Assembly (NCBI GenBank): GCA_009886625.1
Contig: QXZA01000018.1
Span: 62,001 to 126,000 of the forward strand
Source: Flavobacteriaceae bacterium
Lineage (GTDB): Bacteria; Bacteroidota; Bacteroidia; Flavobacteriales; Flavobacteriaceae
DNA length: 64,000 nucleotides
Direction of reading: 5' to 3'
This document shows positions 37,136 through 46,820 of the stretch, piece after piece. The translations under genes and the position numbers were made by a program. Position 1 is the stretch's first letter. Every line of letters begins with the position of its first letter. The notes beneath the pieces were generated by a model. The model ran no database searches. It was not told the DNA's origin and saw only the letters and a program-made list of their open reading frames with translations.

Positions 37136-38147
37136 ATTTCAAGTTGGTTATGTTTTCTTTTGATTTTAAAAGTTCTGTGGAGAAAGTTAAGGGAAGTTTC
37201 ATTTTCAAAAGATTTTGTTCATTCAAAAATGATTTAATGATTTTTCCGCCCATTTTTTTCCCATTCAGCTTGATTAATTTTAAGTTTGAATGACCCCATT
37301 GTTGACCATTTAAGGGACTAAAGCTCACAATTTTAATTTTGTTGTGAAAGACAGTTTTTTGTTCATTAAAAAATTTTATTATACCCAAAGAAATAACATG
37401 ATTGGGAATAAATATACCTTCAATTTCACTTTTTGAGTTGTACAGAGCCTTTATAAATTCATAGGCATCGTCATCCATCTTGTTTTCAGTAATATGAACA
37501 TACTTTTTTTCAAAAGGGATATTGTATTGATCTAGTGCCTTTCGATATCCAATAAATTGATCAATAGATTTTTGGGAAACTAGACTATCTCTAAAAAACA
37601 TAATTTTTTTACAACCGCATTTAATTAAATGTTCTGTTGCAACAAAGCTCTCATTTCTTTCATCAAAGCTTATTTTATTGCAGTTTATAGACTTCGTGGT
37701 ATTATCGAATAGCGTTAAAGAGGTTTTGCTTTCAATAATTTTATTTAAATGATCATAATTTATTGTATCTCTGGCTAAGGAAATAAAAATACCATCAACT
37801 TGTTGGTGCAACAGACGGTTCACCATTTTTTTCTCCTTTTTTTGACTATCACCTGATTGAAGTATCACCACTAGATATCCATTTTTTGAGGCTTTTTCGA
37901 TTACTCCTTCAATAAGTCCATTGTAAAAATGGTCTGTAAAGTTCGGCACAATGACACCTACTATTCTTGTCTTTTGTGTTCTGAGGTAAGCTGCTTGGAT
38001 GCTGGGTGTATAGCCAACCTGCTTTGCATACTTCTTTATTTTTTTCTTGGTCTCAGCACTTATATCTGGATAATCTTGAAGTGCTTTTGATACTGTAGTA
38101 GGCGAAACATTTAATTGTTTAGCTATTTCTTTAAGTGTTATCTTCAT
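37134..38147 (-). CDS. LacI-family transcriptional regulator
   Basis: 337 residues. It has an N-terminal helix-turn-helix of the LacI type (TLKEIAKQLNVSPTTVSKAL, residues 3-22), then the hinge helix region and a periplasmic-binding-protein-like effector domain from about 60 onward (IVGVIVPNFTDHFYNGLIEG). Such regulators sense a sugar or sugar phosphate and repress or activate adjacent uptake genes. It is transcribed divergently from susC, with a 16-bp palindrome in the gap. That places the SusCD-MFS locus under its likely control. The effector cannot be predicted from sequence by eye. Confidence 0.93.
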   Translation of the reverse strand: MKITLKEIAKQLNVSPTTVSKALQDYPDISAETKKKIKKYAKQVGYTPSIQAAYLRTQKTRIVGVIVPNFTDHFYNGLIEGVIEKASKNGYLVVILQSGDSQKKEKKMVNRLLHQQVDGIFISLARDTINYDHLNKIIESKTSLTLFDNTTKSINCNKISFDERNESFVATEHLIKCGCKKIMFFRDSLVSQKSIDQFIGYRKALDQYNIPFEKKYVHITENKMDDDAYEFIKALYNSKSEIEGIFIPNHVISLGIIKFFNEQKTVFHNKIKIVSFSPLNGQQWGHSNLKLIKLNGKKMGGKIIKSFLNEQNLLKMKLPLTFSTELLKSKENITNLK

Positions 38148-38199
38148 AATACTTCTTGAATTTGATAAATAAGATTATTGTGTTTAAATATGTAAGGGC

Positions 38200-38215
38200 A
38201 CTAAATCGATTTAGT
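38200..38215. promoter_or_regulatory. Probable LacI-family operator (16-bp perfect palindrome)
   Basis: ACTAAATCGATTTAGT is a perfect 16-base inverted repeat with the central CG typical of LacI/PurR-type operators. It lies 53 bases upstream of the regulator start and about 59 bases upstream of the putative susC -33 element, so one site could control both directions. Confidence 0.7.
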
Positions 38216-38273
38216 AAGCAATATTACATATTTTTAACAAAACCTTAAGAATTTACAGAAACTATTGTTAAAC

Positions 38274-38301
38274 TTGTTTATTGAATTATTAACTATATTT
38301 T
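38274..38301 (+). promoter_or_regulatory. Putative susC promoter (TTG-N17-TATATTTT)
   Basis: TTG at 38274-38276 and TATATTTT at 38294-38301, 17 bases apart. The -7 box differs from TAnnTTTG only in the last base. The start would be about ten bases before the ATG at 38319. Confidence 0.4.
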
Positions 38302-38318
38302 TAACTAACTATTCTATA

Positions 38319-41300
38319 ATGAAAAAAGAGTTCTTTAAAAGGTTCCTCTATTTGATGGCTTTAATGTTATCTGTGGGAACTTATGCTCAGAATGTTACTG
38401 GTACAGTAACGAGCGACGACGGTCCTTTACCAGGGGCAACTATTCTGGTAAAAGGTACAAACAGTTTTGCTACTTCAGACTTTGATGGTAATTTTTCCAT
38501 AGAAGCTTCACAAGGAGATGTTCTTGTGGTTTCCTTCGTTGGTTACACTACTCAAGAAGCTACTGTAGATGGTGATCAAATTACAATAGCCTTAGCTTTA
38601 GGAAATTTACTTGATGAAGTAATTGTAACTACAGGTTACGGAACACAATCTAAGCGTGAAATTACAGGTGCGGTAACTACGGTAGAAGCAGATGATCTTT
38701 TAGCGGTACCTGCAACAACTTTTTCACAACAACTTCAAGGTCGTGCTTCAGGTATCTCCATTATTAACGATGCAACTCCAGGTGGGGAAGCTACGGTTCG
38801 TATTCGTGGATTCGGTACTATTGGAAATAACAACCCACTTTACATTATTGATGGTGTTCCTTCACAATCACAAGGAAACCTTAACCCAAATGATATCGAG
38901 TCTTTGCAGATATTGAAAGATGCTTCTGCAGCTTCGATCTATGGAGCACGTGCATCAAATGGGGTAATCATTATCACCACCAAAAAAGGTAAAGTTGGAC
39001 AAAGTCAAATTTCTTACAATTCATACTATGGATGGCAAAACACTGGTGCTGATGTTGAGGCACTAGATGCACAAGGACTTGGAGAATACTTATATCTAGC
39101 AGATTACTATGCAGGGAAAACTCCTTCACATGGTCAATATGCTTTCTCAGGAACACCAGAAAATCCTGGAGTTTCTATTCCTAACTATGTATTCCCTAGT
39201 GGTGCATCAACTGCAAATGAATCTCTTTACTCATTAACACCTGCTAATATCTATGCGATTACTGAATCAGCAGATACCAACTGGTGGGATGAAGTAACTC
39301 GTTCAAATGCACCTATCACTAGCCACCAAATTCAGGCAAGTGGAGCAACAGAATCATCTCAGTATGCATTTACTGCAAATTATTTCTCTCAAGATTCACC
39401 AGTACAATTTGTTGGGTATGAGAGAGCATCGATTCGTTTGAATTCGTCTACTAAAACCTTAGGTGATCGTCTAACTATTGGAGAGAACTTTACTCTTTCT
39501 TTAGACAACAGAAAAGGTGGATACGGTAACAATGGTGAGCAAAATGCGGTATCAGTATCGTACAAGCACCACCCATTATTGCCTGTTTATGATATTGCAG
39601 GAAACTTTGCAGGATCAAGAGGTTTGAACTTAGGGAACAACTACAACCCTTATGCTACCTTATTCAGAAACCAAGATGATAGAAGTAAGCGTTTTAGAGC
39701 TTTCGGTAGTGTATTTGCTGAAATGAGAATTGCAGATAAAATTACTGCTAAATCAACATTTGGTTTTGATGTAGTAGGTAGAAGAGGTCTATATATTGGA
39801 CGTCCACAGCCGGAATATGTTGAAGGAAACTTCATTAACGGTTCTACTTCTTTATTCCAACAATCGTATCAGTGGAACTTCACAAATACAATTGGGTACA
39901 AAGAAACATTCAATGATATTCACAAAGTTGAAGCTCTAGTTGGAGTGGAGGCTATTGAAGCATTTGGAGAAGAGTTTGGAGCTGGTAGACAGCGTTTCCC
40001 ATTTGAAACAACTGGAATTATCAGCTATTTAAGTGCTGGTAACCAAGGAACTTCTTCCAACTACGGGTATTCTCAAGTTGACTATGCTTTATGGTCACAG
40101 TTCGCTAAGTTGAACTACGGTTATGGTGATAAGTATTTAGCTCAGGTAATTGTACGTAATGATGCATCTTCTAGATTTAAAGCGGCTACTGCAAGTGCAG
40201 TATTCCCTGCCTTTAGTTTAGGATGGAGAATATCAGAGGAAGACTTCATGAGCGGCCTTACTTTTATTGATGACTTAAAAATACGTTATGGTTGGGGCCA
40301 AACGGGTAACCAAGAAATTGGAGACTACAACGCTTATACTTCATATCAGTCAACGTCATTTAACTCCTCTTACCCAATTGATGGTAATGCAACTTCTGCA
40401 ACACCAGGTTATAACGCTGCAACATACGGTAATCCGAATGCAAAGTGGGAAACAACAACTTCAAACAACATTGGATTTGATGCTTCTATGTTAGACCGTA
40501 AATTGTCAATAGAGTTTGATCTTTGGAATAGAAGAACAACAGACCTTTTATTAAATGTTCCTATTGCATATGGAGCAGGTGATGGAGGAGCTCCAGCACT
40601 TAACATTGGAGAGATGTTAAATGAAGGATTTGATATTGGACTTAACTTTAGTGATCAAAAAGGTGACTTTGGATACAGTATTGGTGCAAACCTTTCTCAA
40701 TACAAAAATGAGATCATCAAGTTAGATGAGTTTGGTACTCCTATTTTTGGATACAACTCTCGTGTGCCTGCTGTTTCTATTACAGAAGTAGGGTCTCCAA
40801 TTTCAATGTTCTATGGATTCCAAACAGAAGGGATTTTCCAAACGCAAGCTGAAGCAGATGCTTGGCCAGCTTATGGTGCATACAATGCTCCTGGGAAATT
40901 TAAAATCACTGATGTGAACAGGGATGGTGAAATCAACGATGATGACCGTACACAAATTGGTAATCCACACCCTGACTTTGTATATGGGATCAATTTGAAC
41001 CTTTCATACAAGAACTTAAACTTGAATGTATTTGGAAACGGATCTCAAGGAAACGACTTGTATAACTATGTACGTTATTTTGCTGACTTTAACACGTTCC
41101 AAGGTAACCGATCAGTTCGTGCTTTAAGAGATGCATGGCAACCTAGCAACCCATCGGCTCCTAAAAGTCAGTGGACTGCTGCCAATCCAAATGCTACCTC
41201 TCCAATCATGGATGCAAATGACCAAGTTAGTAGTAGAACTTCTACTTACTTGATCGAGGACGGTTCTTATTTCCGTTTGAAAAATATACAGTTAACTTAC

Positions 41301-41504
41301 ACTTTTGGAGATGCAATTAAAGATGCTCTTGGAATTACAGGTGGACAAGTTTACTTACAAGGACAAAACTTAGTTACTATAACTAATTACACGGGTACTA
41401 ATCCTGAAATTCAAACAGGTGCGGATACCACATTAGGTTTTGATGGAGGATTTATGCCGGTTTCTAAAACAGTGATTTTAGGATTGAATCTTAATTTATT
41501 TTAA
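38319..41504 (+). CDS. SusC/RagA-family TonB-linked outer-membrane transporter
   Basis: 1061 residues from the ATG at 38319; an upstream TTG would put 18 extra residues before the signal peptide. The signal peptide ends near VGTYAQ (24). A CarboxypepD_reg-like domain follows (25-100; FDGNFSIEA, VSFVGYTTQEA). The plug domain carries the SusC signature SIYGARASNGVIIITTKKG near residue 205. The barrel extends to a C-terminal aromatic strand. It imports an oligosaccharide or similar ligand captured by the SusD lipoprotein, using TonB energy. susD follows after 18 bases. Confidence 0.95.
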   Translation: MKKEFFKRFLYLMALMLSVGTYAQNVTGTVTSDDGPLPGATILVKGTNSFATSDFDGNFSIEASQGDVLVVSFVGYTTQEATVDGDQITIALALGNLLDEVIVTTGYGTQSKREITGAVTTVEADDLLAVPATTFSQQLQGRASGISIINDATPGGEATVRIRGFGTIGNNNPLYIIDGVPSQSQGNLNPNDIESLQILKDASAASIYGARASNGVIIITTKKGKVGQSQISYNSYYGWQNTGADVEALDAQGLGEYLYLADYYAGKTPSHGQYAFSGTPENPGVSIPNYVFPSGASTANESLYSLTPANIYAITESADTNWWDEVTRSNAPITSHQIQASGATESSQYAFTANYFSQDSPVQFVGYERASIRLNSSTKTLGDRLTIGENFTLSLDNRKGGYGNNGEQNAVSVSYKHHPLLPVYDIAGNFAGSRGLNLGNNYNPYATLFRNQDDRSKRFRAFGSVFAEMRIADKITAKSTFGFDVVGRRGLYIGRPQPEYVEGNFINGSTSLFQQSYQWNFTNTIGYKETFNDIHKVEALVGVEAIEAFGEEFGAGRQRFPFETTGIISYLSAGNQGTSSNYGYSQVDYALWSQFAKLNYGYGDKYLAQVIVRNDASSRFKAATASAVFPAFSLGWRISEEDFMSGLTFIDDLKIRYGWGQTGNQEIGDYNAYTSYQSTSFNSSYPIDGNATSATPGYNAATYGNPNAKWETTTSNNIGFDASMLDRKLSIEFDLWNRRTTDLLLNVPIAYGAGDGGAPALNIGEMLNEGFDIGLNFSDQKGDFGYSIGANLSQYKNEIIKLDEFGTPIFGYNSRVPAVSITEVGSPISMFYGFQTEGIFQTQAEADAWPAYGAYNAPGKFKITDVNRDGEINDDDRTQIGNPHPDFVYGINLNLSYKNLNLNVFGNGSQGNDLYNYVRYFADFNTFQGNRSVRALRDAWQPSNPSAPKSQWTAANPNATSPIMDANDQVSSRTSTYLIEDGSYFRLKNIQLTYTFGDAIKDALGITGGQVYLQGQNLVTITNYTGTNPEIQTGADTTLGFDGGFMPVSKTVILGLNLNLF

Positions 41505-41522
41505 TATTAAATATCAAGAAAA

Positions 41523-43277
41523 ATGAAAAAACTTAAATTATTATTAATCGCATCGATTGGAATAATTGCAATTACAGCTAGTTGTAATGATGACTTCCTA
41601 TTGAAAGAGCCTTTAGGCCAAATTGCGGGACCTTCTTTAAATAACGCCGAAGGTGTGGAAGGAAAACTTATTGCCGCATACCGTACCCTTTCAGGGCAAG
41701 GTATGAACGGTGGTGGTACCTGGTACTACGATATTCACGGATGGATTTTTGGAAGTATTGCTTCTGACAACGCTGTGAAAGGAACTGATGCTGGTGACCA
41801 GCCTGAACACTCATTTATTGAGGCATATGATTTTACTACATTTAATGATCACATTAAAGACAAGTGGAGATCTGTGTACTGGGGTATGGCTAGAGCTAAC
41901 GAGGTAATTGATGCTGTAGCTGAAGCTGCAGAAGGAGATGATCCATTAGATGCAGCTCGTTCGGCACAAGTCATCGCTGAAGCACGTTTTTTAAGAGGTT
42001 TCCACGCTTTACAGGCTCAGTTACACTTCCGTAATCCTGCCTATGTAGATGAAACAGCTTATGATGTAAATGATGTTGAGAGTTCTAAAGTTGCTAATGG
42101 AGGTCAAATTTGGGATCAAATCATTGCAGACTTTTCTGCAGCAGCTGCAGCACTTCCTGCTACACAAGCCGAGGTTGGTAGAGCAACTAGTTGGGCAGCG
42201 AAAGCTTTCTTAGCAAAAACTCACATGCACACAGGAGATGCTGGAAAAATTTCAGCAGCAATCCCAGTTTTGGAAGATATCGTAAATAACGGTCCTTTCT
42301 CATTAGTTGCTAAATACGAAGACAATCATTTAGTTGCTACTCGTAACAACTCGGAGTCTATTTTTGAAATTCAATATGCTATTTCTAGTGGAGATGATCA
42401 AAACTCTAATAAAGGAGTAGGTCTTGCACATCCATATATTTCTCCTTGGGGATGTTGTGGTTTCTGGCAAGCAACACAAGATATGGTTGATGTTCATCAT
42501 ACAAATGCTGATGGTTTACCTTGGTTAGGAGGAGAATGGAAATCAGTTCATATTACTAATCCTAATGGAGCAAATATTGGAGAGCCTATCGGGAATCCTT
42601 CAGTAGATCCTCGTTTAGACCACTCTGTTGGCCGTCCTGGTATTTTGTACAAAAATCACCATATCATGCAAGTAGATTACGTTCGTGATCTTACATATGC
42701 AGGCCCTTATTTTTCTAAAAAGCATGTTGGTGAGCCAGAAGCTTTTGGAGTTGGTGGTTGGGGTAACCTTACAGCAAATAACTACCGTATCATGAGATTA
42801 TCTATGGTGAAATTATGGTTAGCTGAAGCATATGTTGAGGCAGGTCGTTTAGAAGATGCTAGAGCTCAGGTAAATGATATAAGACGTCGTGCAGCTAATC
42901 CTGCAGGTTTTGTTCCTGAAGCAATTCAAGGAGCAACACGTACTGAATACACAACTACTGCAAATCCAGCTGCTAACTACAATATTAAAGAATATACAGC
43001 TGCATGGACAAGTGCTTCAGTTGCTCGTACTGCAGTTAGAATGGAGACACGTATTGAGTTTGCAATGGAAGGTCATCGTTTCTTTGATCTTCAAAGATGG
43101 GGTGTAATGGGAACTGTTTTAAACGAATATCTCACGAGAGAGTCCAGATATAGAATTTACCTTCAAGGTAAATCCTTTACTTCACCTAAAAACGATTACT
43201 ATCCAATTCCACAACAGGCAATTGATCGTTCATTCGTTGAAGGAGAGCCAACTTTAACACAAGATCCTAACTACTAG
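41523..43277 (+). CDS. SusD/RagB-family nutrient-binding lipoprotein
   Basis: 584 residues. Lipobox ITASC (Cys21). The SusD pattern is clear: early EPLGQIAG segment, helical TPR-like region with AEARFLRGFHALQAQ (about 155-170), a long ligand-binding insert, and the C-terminal RAAVRMETRIEFAMEGHRFFDLQRWG-type block (positions about 500-525) and final PIPQQAIDRS...LTQDPNY. It caps the SusC barrel at the cell surface. It ends with tandem stop codons. A strong terminator separates it from the next gene. A decayed paralogue of its C-terminus lies at 36680-37077. Confidence 0.95.
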   Translation: MKKLKLLLIASIGIIAITASCNDDFLLKEPLGQIAGPSLNNAEGVEGKLIAAYRTLSGQGMNGGGTWYYDIHGWIFGSIASDNAVKGTDAGDQPEHSFIEAYDFTTFNDHIKDKWRSVYWGMARANEVIDAVAEAAEGDDPLDAARSAQVIAEARFLRGFHALQAQLHFRNPAYVDETAYDVNDVESSKVANGGQIWDQIIADFSAAAAALPATQAEVGRATSWAAKAFLAKTHMHTGDAGKISAAIPVLEDIVNNGPFSLVAKYEDNHLVATRNNSESIFEIQYAISSGDDQNSNKGVGLAHPYISPWGCCGFWQATQDMVDVHHTNADGLPWLGGEWKSVHITNPNGANIGEPIGNPSVDPRLDHSVGRPGILYKNHHIMQVDYVRDLTYAGPYFSKKHVGEPEAFGVGGWGNLTANNYRIMRLSMVKLWLAEAYVEAGRLEDARAQVNDIRRRAANPAGFVPEAIQGATRTEYTTTANPAANYNIKEYTAAWTSASVARTAVRMETRIEFAMEGHRFFDLQRWGVMGTVLNEYLTRESRYRIYLQGKSFTSPKNDYYPIPQQAIDRSFVEGEPTLTQDPNY

Positions 43278-43303
43278 TAGTTATTAAATTTGTAAAGTAA
43301 AAG

Positions 43304-43338
43304 ACCATGGGGTATATTTATCCCATGGTTTTTTTTTT
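43304..43338 (+). terminator. Intrinsic terminator after susD
   Basis: ACCATGGG and CCCATGGT form an 8-base-pair stem around a ten-base loop, followed by ten T. It lies between susD and the VCBS-repeat gene, so the downstream genes may be expressed at a lower level through read-through or from their own promoter. Confidence 0.88.
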
Positions 43339-43352
43339 AGAATAAATTCAAT

Positions 43353-46300
43353 ATGAAAACATCCTACAAGATTAATGTAATTAGCTTTATATTACTTATT
43401 TTAATTTTCTCGTGTACACAAAGACGCGAAACTTTATTTAGTAGGATAGATTCAGACAAAACACATGTCACGTTTGCCAATATTATTACCGAATCAGATT
43501 CCTTTAATATTCTAACCAATGAATATATTTTTAACGGAGGGGGTGTAGCTGTTTCAGATTTTAACAATGACGGACTCCCTGATTTGTTTTTTACCGGAAA
43601 TATGGTGACTAACAGACTTTATTTAAATGAAGGAAATTTGAACTTCAAAGATATTACAGAGGACTCAAATTTAAACTTTGCTGATTTTTGGTCTACTGGA
43701 ATTGCTATAGCAGATTTAAATGAAGACGGTTTAATGGACATTTATGTTTGTACTGCGATGCACAAGGAAAACAGAACCAATAGGCTGTATATAAACCAAG
43801 GAATGTCTGATAAAGGAATTCCAACTTTTCTAGAACAAGCAGCTGCCTATGGTGTAAATGATTCTGGAAACAGTATGGCAGCTACATTTATTGATTATGA
43901 TAAAGATGGTGATCTAGACCTTTATGTGGTAAATAATGAACAAAATGAAAGCATACCCACAAACTATCGAAAGAAAGTTATGGATGGTTCTGCAATCAGT
44001 AATGACAAATTATACAAAAATGATGGAGAAGGAAGGTTTACAGACGTTACTCTTGAAGCTGGAATCGTAATTGAAGGCTATGGACTGAGTGTAACACCCG
44101 TAGATGTTAACAAAGATCAATGGATAGACCTATTTATAACCAATGACTATCTGACTAACGACCTACTTTACATAAATCAGAAAGATGGAACCTTTAAAAA
44201 TGAAATTGAAAATTCATTGTTACACCAAAGTAAGTTTTCTATGGGATCAGATGCAGCTGATTTTAACAATGACGGCTATTCTGATTTAATTTCACTTGAC
44301 ATGTTGGGTGAAAGTCACGAACGAAAAAAAACAACTATTGCAAAGAGTTCTTTTTTTCAAAACGTGATGAACAAAAAATGGGGTTATCAAGATCAGCATA
44401 TGCGTAATATGCTTTTTAAAAATAATGGAAATAGACTTCCATTTACTGAAATTGGTCAATACGCTGGAGTTTACCAGACAGATTGGAGTTGGTCTCCATT
44501 GTTTGCAGATATTGATTATGATGGAAAAAAGGATTTATTGATAACCAACGGATTTCCTCGTGATATTACTGATATGGATTTTGCTAATTATCGTTTAAAT
44601 GAAGGAGTTTATACGAGTATATCAAAACTATTGGATTCTATTCCTATTATTAAAATCCCAAATTATGCATTTAAAAATAATGGTGATTTAACTTTTGAAG
44701 ATATAGGTCAAGAATGGGGGTTAAATATTCCTTCTTTTTCAAATGGTGCTGTTTTTAGTGATCTTGACCTGGATGGAGATTTAGATTATGTAGTAAACAA
44801 TATAAATGACGAGGCTTTCATATTCAAAAATAATTTAACCACTGCAGCTCCTGAAACCAAATACTTGCAAATAGAGTTGGTAGGATCAAAACAAAACGTC
44901 AATGCCTTGGGTGCAAATGTGGTTGTTCGTTTCAATGACGGAAGCTTTCAGTTTCATGAACAGCAACTTTCTAGAGGTTATATGTCCTCTGTAGATCCCA
45001 TACTATATTTTGGGATTCCATCAGACAAAAATGTTTCTTCAATTGAAGTTCTATGGCCCGACAGTAGTTTTTCAAGCCTCGAAGGACCAACATTAAATCA
45101 AAGACATACAATTTACCAAAAAGAAGCCACAGCGATTCAAAACCTTGCTTATCCATTTGTAGAGGAACCAAAGCAATATTCTTATGCTGAAGTTGCTACC
45201 AAATATGGAATTGAATATGTTCATGAAGAAAAAAATGTTCAAGACTTTTTTAATCAACGACTTTTACCTCACAAACTATCACAAAACGGACCTTGTCTTG
45301 CAATTGGAGACATTAATGGAGATGGAAAAGAAGATTTTATTGTTGGAAGTGCTGCAGGGTTTAGCCCTGTGATTTATACTCAAAACCAATCAAATCAATT
45401 TAAGTCAACACCACTTTTCAATGCACTTGATGATAAAAATTATGAGGTTGAAAGTATGACCTTAATTGATATTGATAATGATAATGATCTTGATTTATAC
45501 TTAGTCTCTGGAGGAAACCAATTTGATGTAGATTCAGAGTTTTATCAAGACCGATTGTTGTTAAATAACGGTAATGGTATTTTTAAATGGGATAAGACTT
45601 TACTTCCTAAACTAACTTCCAACGGTTGTGTTGTTCGCCCAATGGATTACGATCAAGACGGTTTTGTTGACTTGTTTATTGGAGGACATAATAAACCAAA
45701 AGCATTTCCACTTTCTGATTCAAGCTACTTACTTAAGAATTATAATGGACGTTTTAAAGAGGTTTCTGAACAAGTATTCCCTGAGCTTTCAGAGCTTGGA
45801 CTGGTTACAGATGCTCAGTGGGCCGATATTAATCAAGATGGATTTCACGATTTGATTATTGTTGGTGAATACAGTCCAATTTCTGTTTTTTTGAATACCT
45901 CTGGCAAATTTGAAGCCTTATCCTCAAAAGTTTTAGAGGAAGCTTTCGGATTATGGCGTGCTATTGAGCCCATTGATATAGATTCAGATGGCGACACGGA
46001 TTTCCTTATAGGAAACCTTGGTAAAAATAATATGTACAACGTTAGACCAGAGACTCCTTTATTGATTTCAACAAAAGATATAGATGGTAATGGGAGTGTG
46101 GATCCACTTATTTTTACTTCCCAACAAAACAGCAAAGGAGAATGGGATCAATTTCCTGCTCAGTTTTGGGATAACTTAAATCAGCAAAGCCCTTATTTTA
46201 GAAAAGAATTCACTTCTTATCATGCTTTTTCAAAGGCAAATATTGATTATTATAGAAAGAAAGAATTTCTTTCTAAAGAAGAGTCCTTGCAAGCAAATTT

Positions 46301-46667
46301 AGATGTTTCACTATGGGTGGAAAATTTGGGAGAAGGTCAATTTAGAATTAATCCATTACCTGAGGCACTTCAACTAGGTCCTATAAACGATTTTTTAATG
46401 CTTAATGAAGAGGGTGAAAACAACATTTTTGTAATCGGAAATGATTTTGGTGGACCTCCATTTGAAGGTAATTTTGATGGTTTTCAGGGCACTGTAATGA
46501 ACTGGGATAATAAAAACAGGAAATTCAATGTTGCTCTAGCACAAAAATCTGGGTTTCATGTTTTTAAAGATGCTAAGGAAATCGGAGTTGTCACTCTAGC
46601 CAATAACAAAAAATTAATATTAGTCACACAAAATCAAGATCGTCTGCTTGTTTTCGAGAAAAATTAA
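43353..46667 (+). CDS. VCBS/FG-GAP repeat surface lipoprotein with ASPIC/UnbV domain
   Basis: 1104 residues. Lipobox LIFSC (Cys21). Many calcium-binding FG-GAP/VCBS repeats of the type D-x-N-x-D-G-x-x-D are visible (DFNNDGLPDLFF, DLNEDGLMDIYV, DYDKDGDLDLYV, DINGDGKEDFIV, DIDNDNDLDLYL, DYDQDGFVDLFI), consistent with one or two beta propellers. Around 510-590 lies an ASPIC/UnbV-type segment (LGANVVVRFNDGS, QLSRGYMSSVDPILYFGI, VLWPDS). Homologues often sit beside SusCD pairs; their role is not established. Being lipid-anchored and following susD, it may be an accessory surface glycan-binding or processing protein. The catalytic site, if any, is not recognisable. Confidence 0.85.
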   Translation: MKTSYKINVISFILLILIFSCTQRRETLFSRIDSDKTHVTFANIITESDSFNILTNEYIFNGGGVAVSDFNNDGLPDLFFTGNMVTNRLYLNEGNLNFKDITEDSNLNFADFWSTGIAIADLNEDGLMDIYVCTAMHKENRTNRLYINQGMSDKGIPTFLEQAAAYGVNDSGNSMAATFIDYDKDGDLDLYVVNNEQNESIPTNYRKKVMDGSAISNDKLYKNDGEGRFTDVTLEAGIVIEGYGLSVTPVDVNKDQWIDLFITNDYLTNDLLYINQKDGTFKNEIENSLLHQSKFSMGSDAADFNNDGYSDLISLDMLGESHERKKTTIAKSSFFQNVMNKKWGYQDQHMRNMLFKNNGNRLPFTEIGQYAGVYQTDWSWSPLFADIDYDGKKDLLITNGFPRDITDMDFANYRLNEGVYTSISKLLDSIPIIKIPNYAFKNNGDLTFEDIGQEWGLNIPSFSNGAVFSDLDLDGDLDYVVNNINDEAFIFKNNLTTAAPETKYLQIELVGSKQNVNALGANVVVRFNDGSFQFHEQQLSRGYMSSVDPILYFGIPSDKNVSSIEVLWPDSSFSSLEGPTLNQRHTIYQKEATAIQNLAYPFVEEPKQYSYAEVATKYGIEYVHEEKNVQDFFNQRLLPHKLSQNGPCLAIGDINGDGKEDFIVGSAAGFSPVIYTQNQSNQFKSTPLFNALDDKNYEVESMTLIDIDNDNDLDLYLVSGGNQFDVDSEFYQDRLLLNNGNGIFKWDKTLLPKLTSNGCVVRPMDYDQDGFVDLFIGGHNKPKAFPLSDSSYLLKNYNGRFKEVSEQVFPELSELGLVTDAQWADINQDGFHDLIIVGEYSPISVFLNTSGKFEALSSKVLEEAFGLWRAIEPIDIDSDGDTDFLIGNLGKNNMYNVRPETPLLISTKDIDGNGSVDPLIFTSQQNSKGEWDQFPAQFWDNLNQQSPYFRKEFTSYHAFSKANIDYYRKKEFLSKEESLQANLDVSLWVENLGEGQFRINPLPEALQLGPINDFLMLNEEGENNIFVIGNDFGGPPFEGNFDGFQGTVMNWDNKNRKFNVALAQKSGFHVFKDAKEIGVVTLANNKKLILVTQNQDRLLVFEKN

Positions 46668-46820
46668 GGTTTAATGGGTGTGTGGTTAAAGTTTAATCTG
46701 AAGCGTTTCCTCTACTTCTTTGTTATGAAAAAGAGTACTTTAGCTAAAGAAAATGTATTAGTTTAATTTTAAATAAACTTCTCCAGTATTAACTATTAGT
46801 AAACCCAAAATACAAATGAA

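Noticed and set aside
36677-38160. Search for an insertion sequence or attachment site beside the susD remnant
   Set aside because: No transposase fragment, terminal inverted repeat or tRNA-end duplication is visible here, so the cause of the rearrangement is left open.
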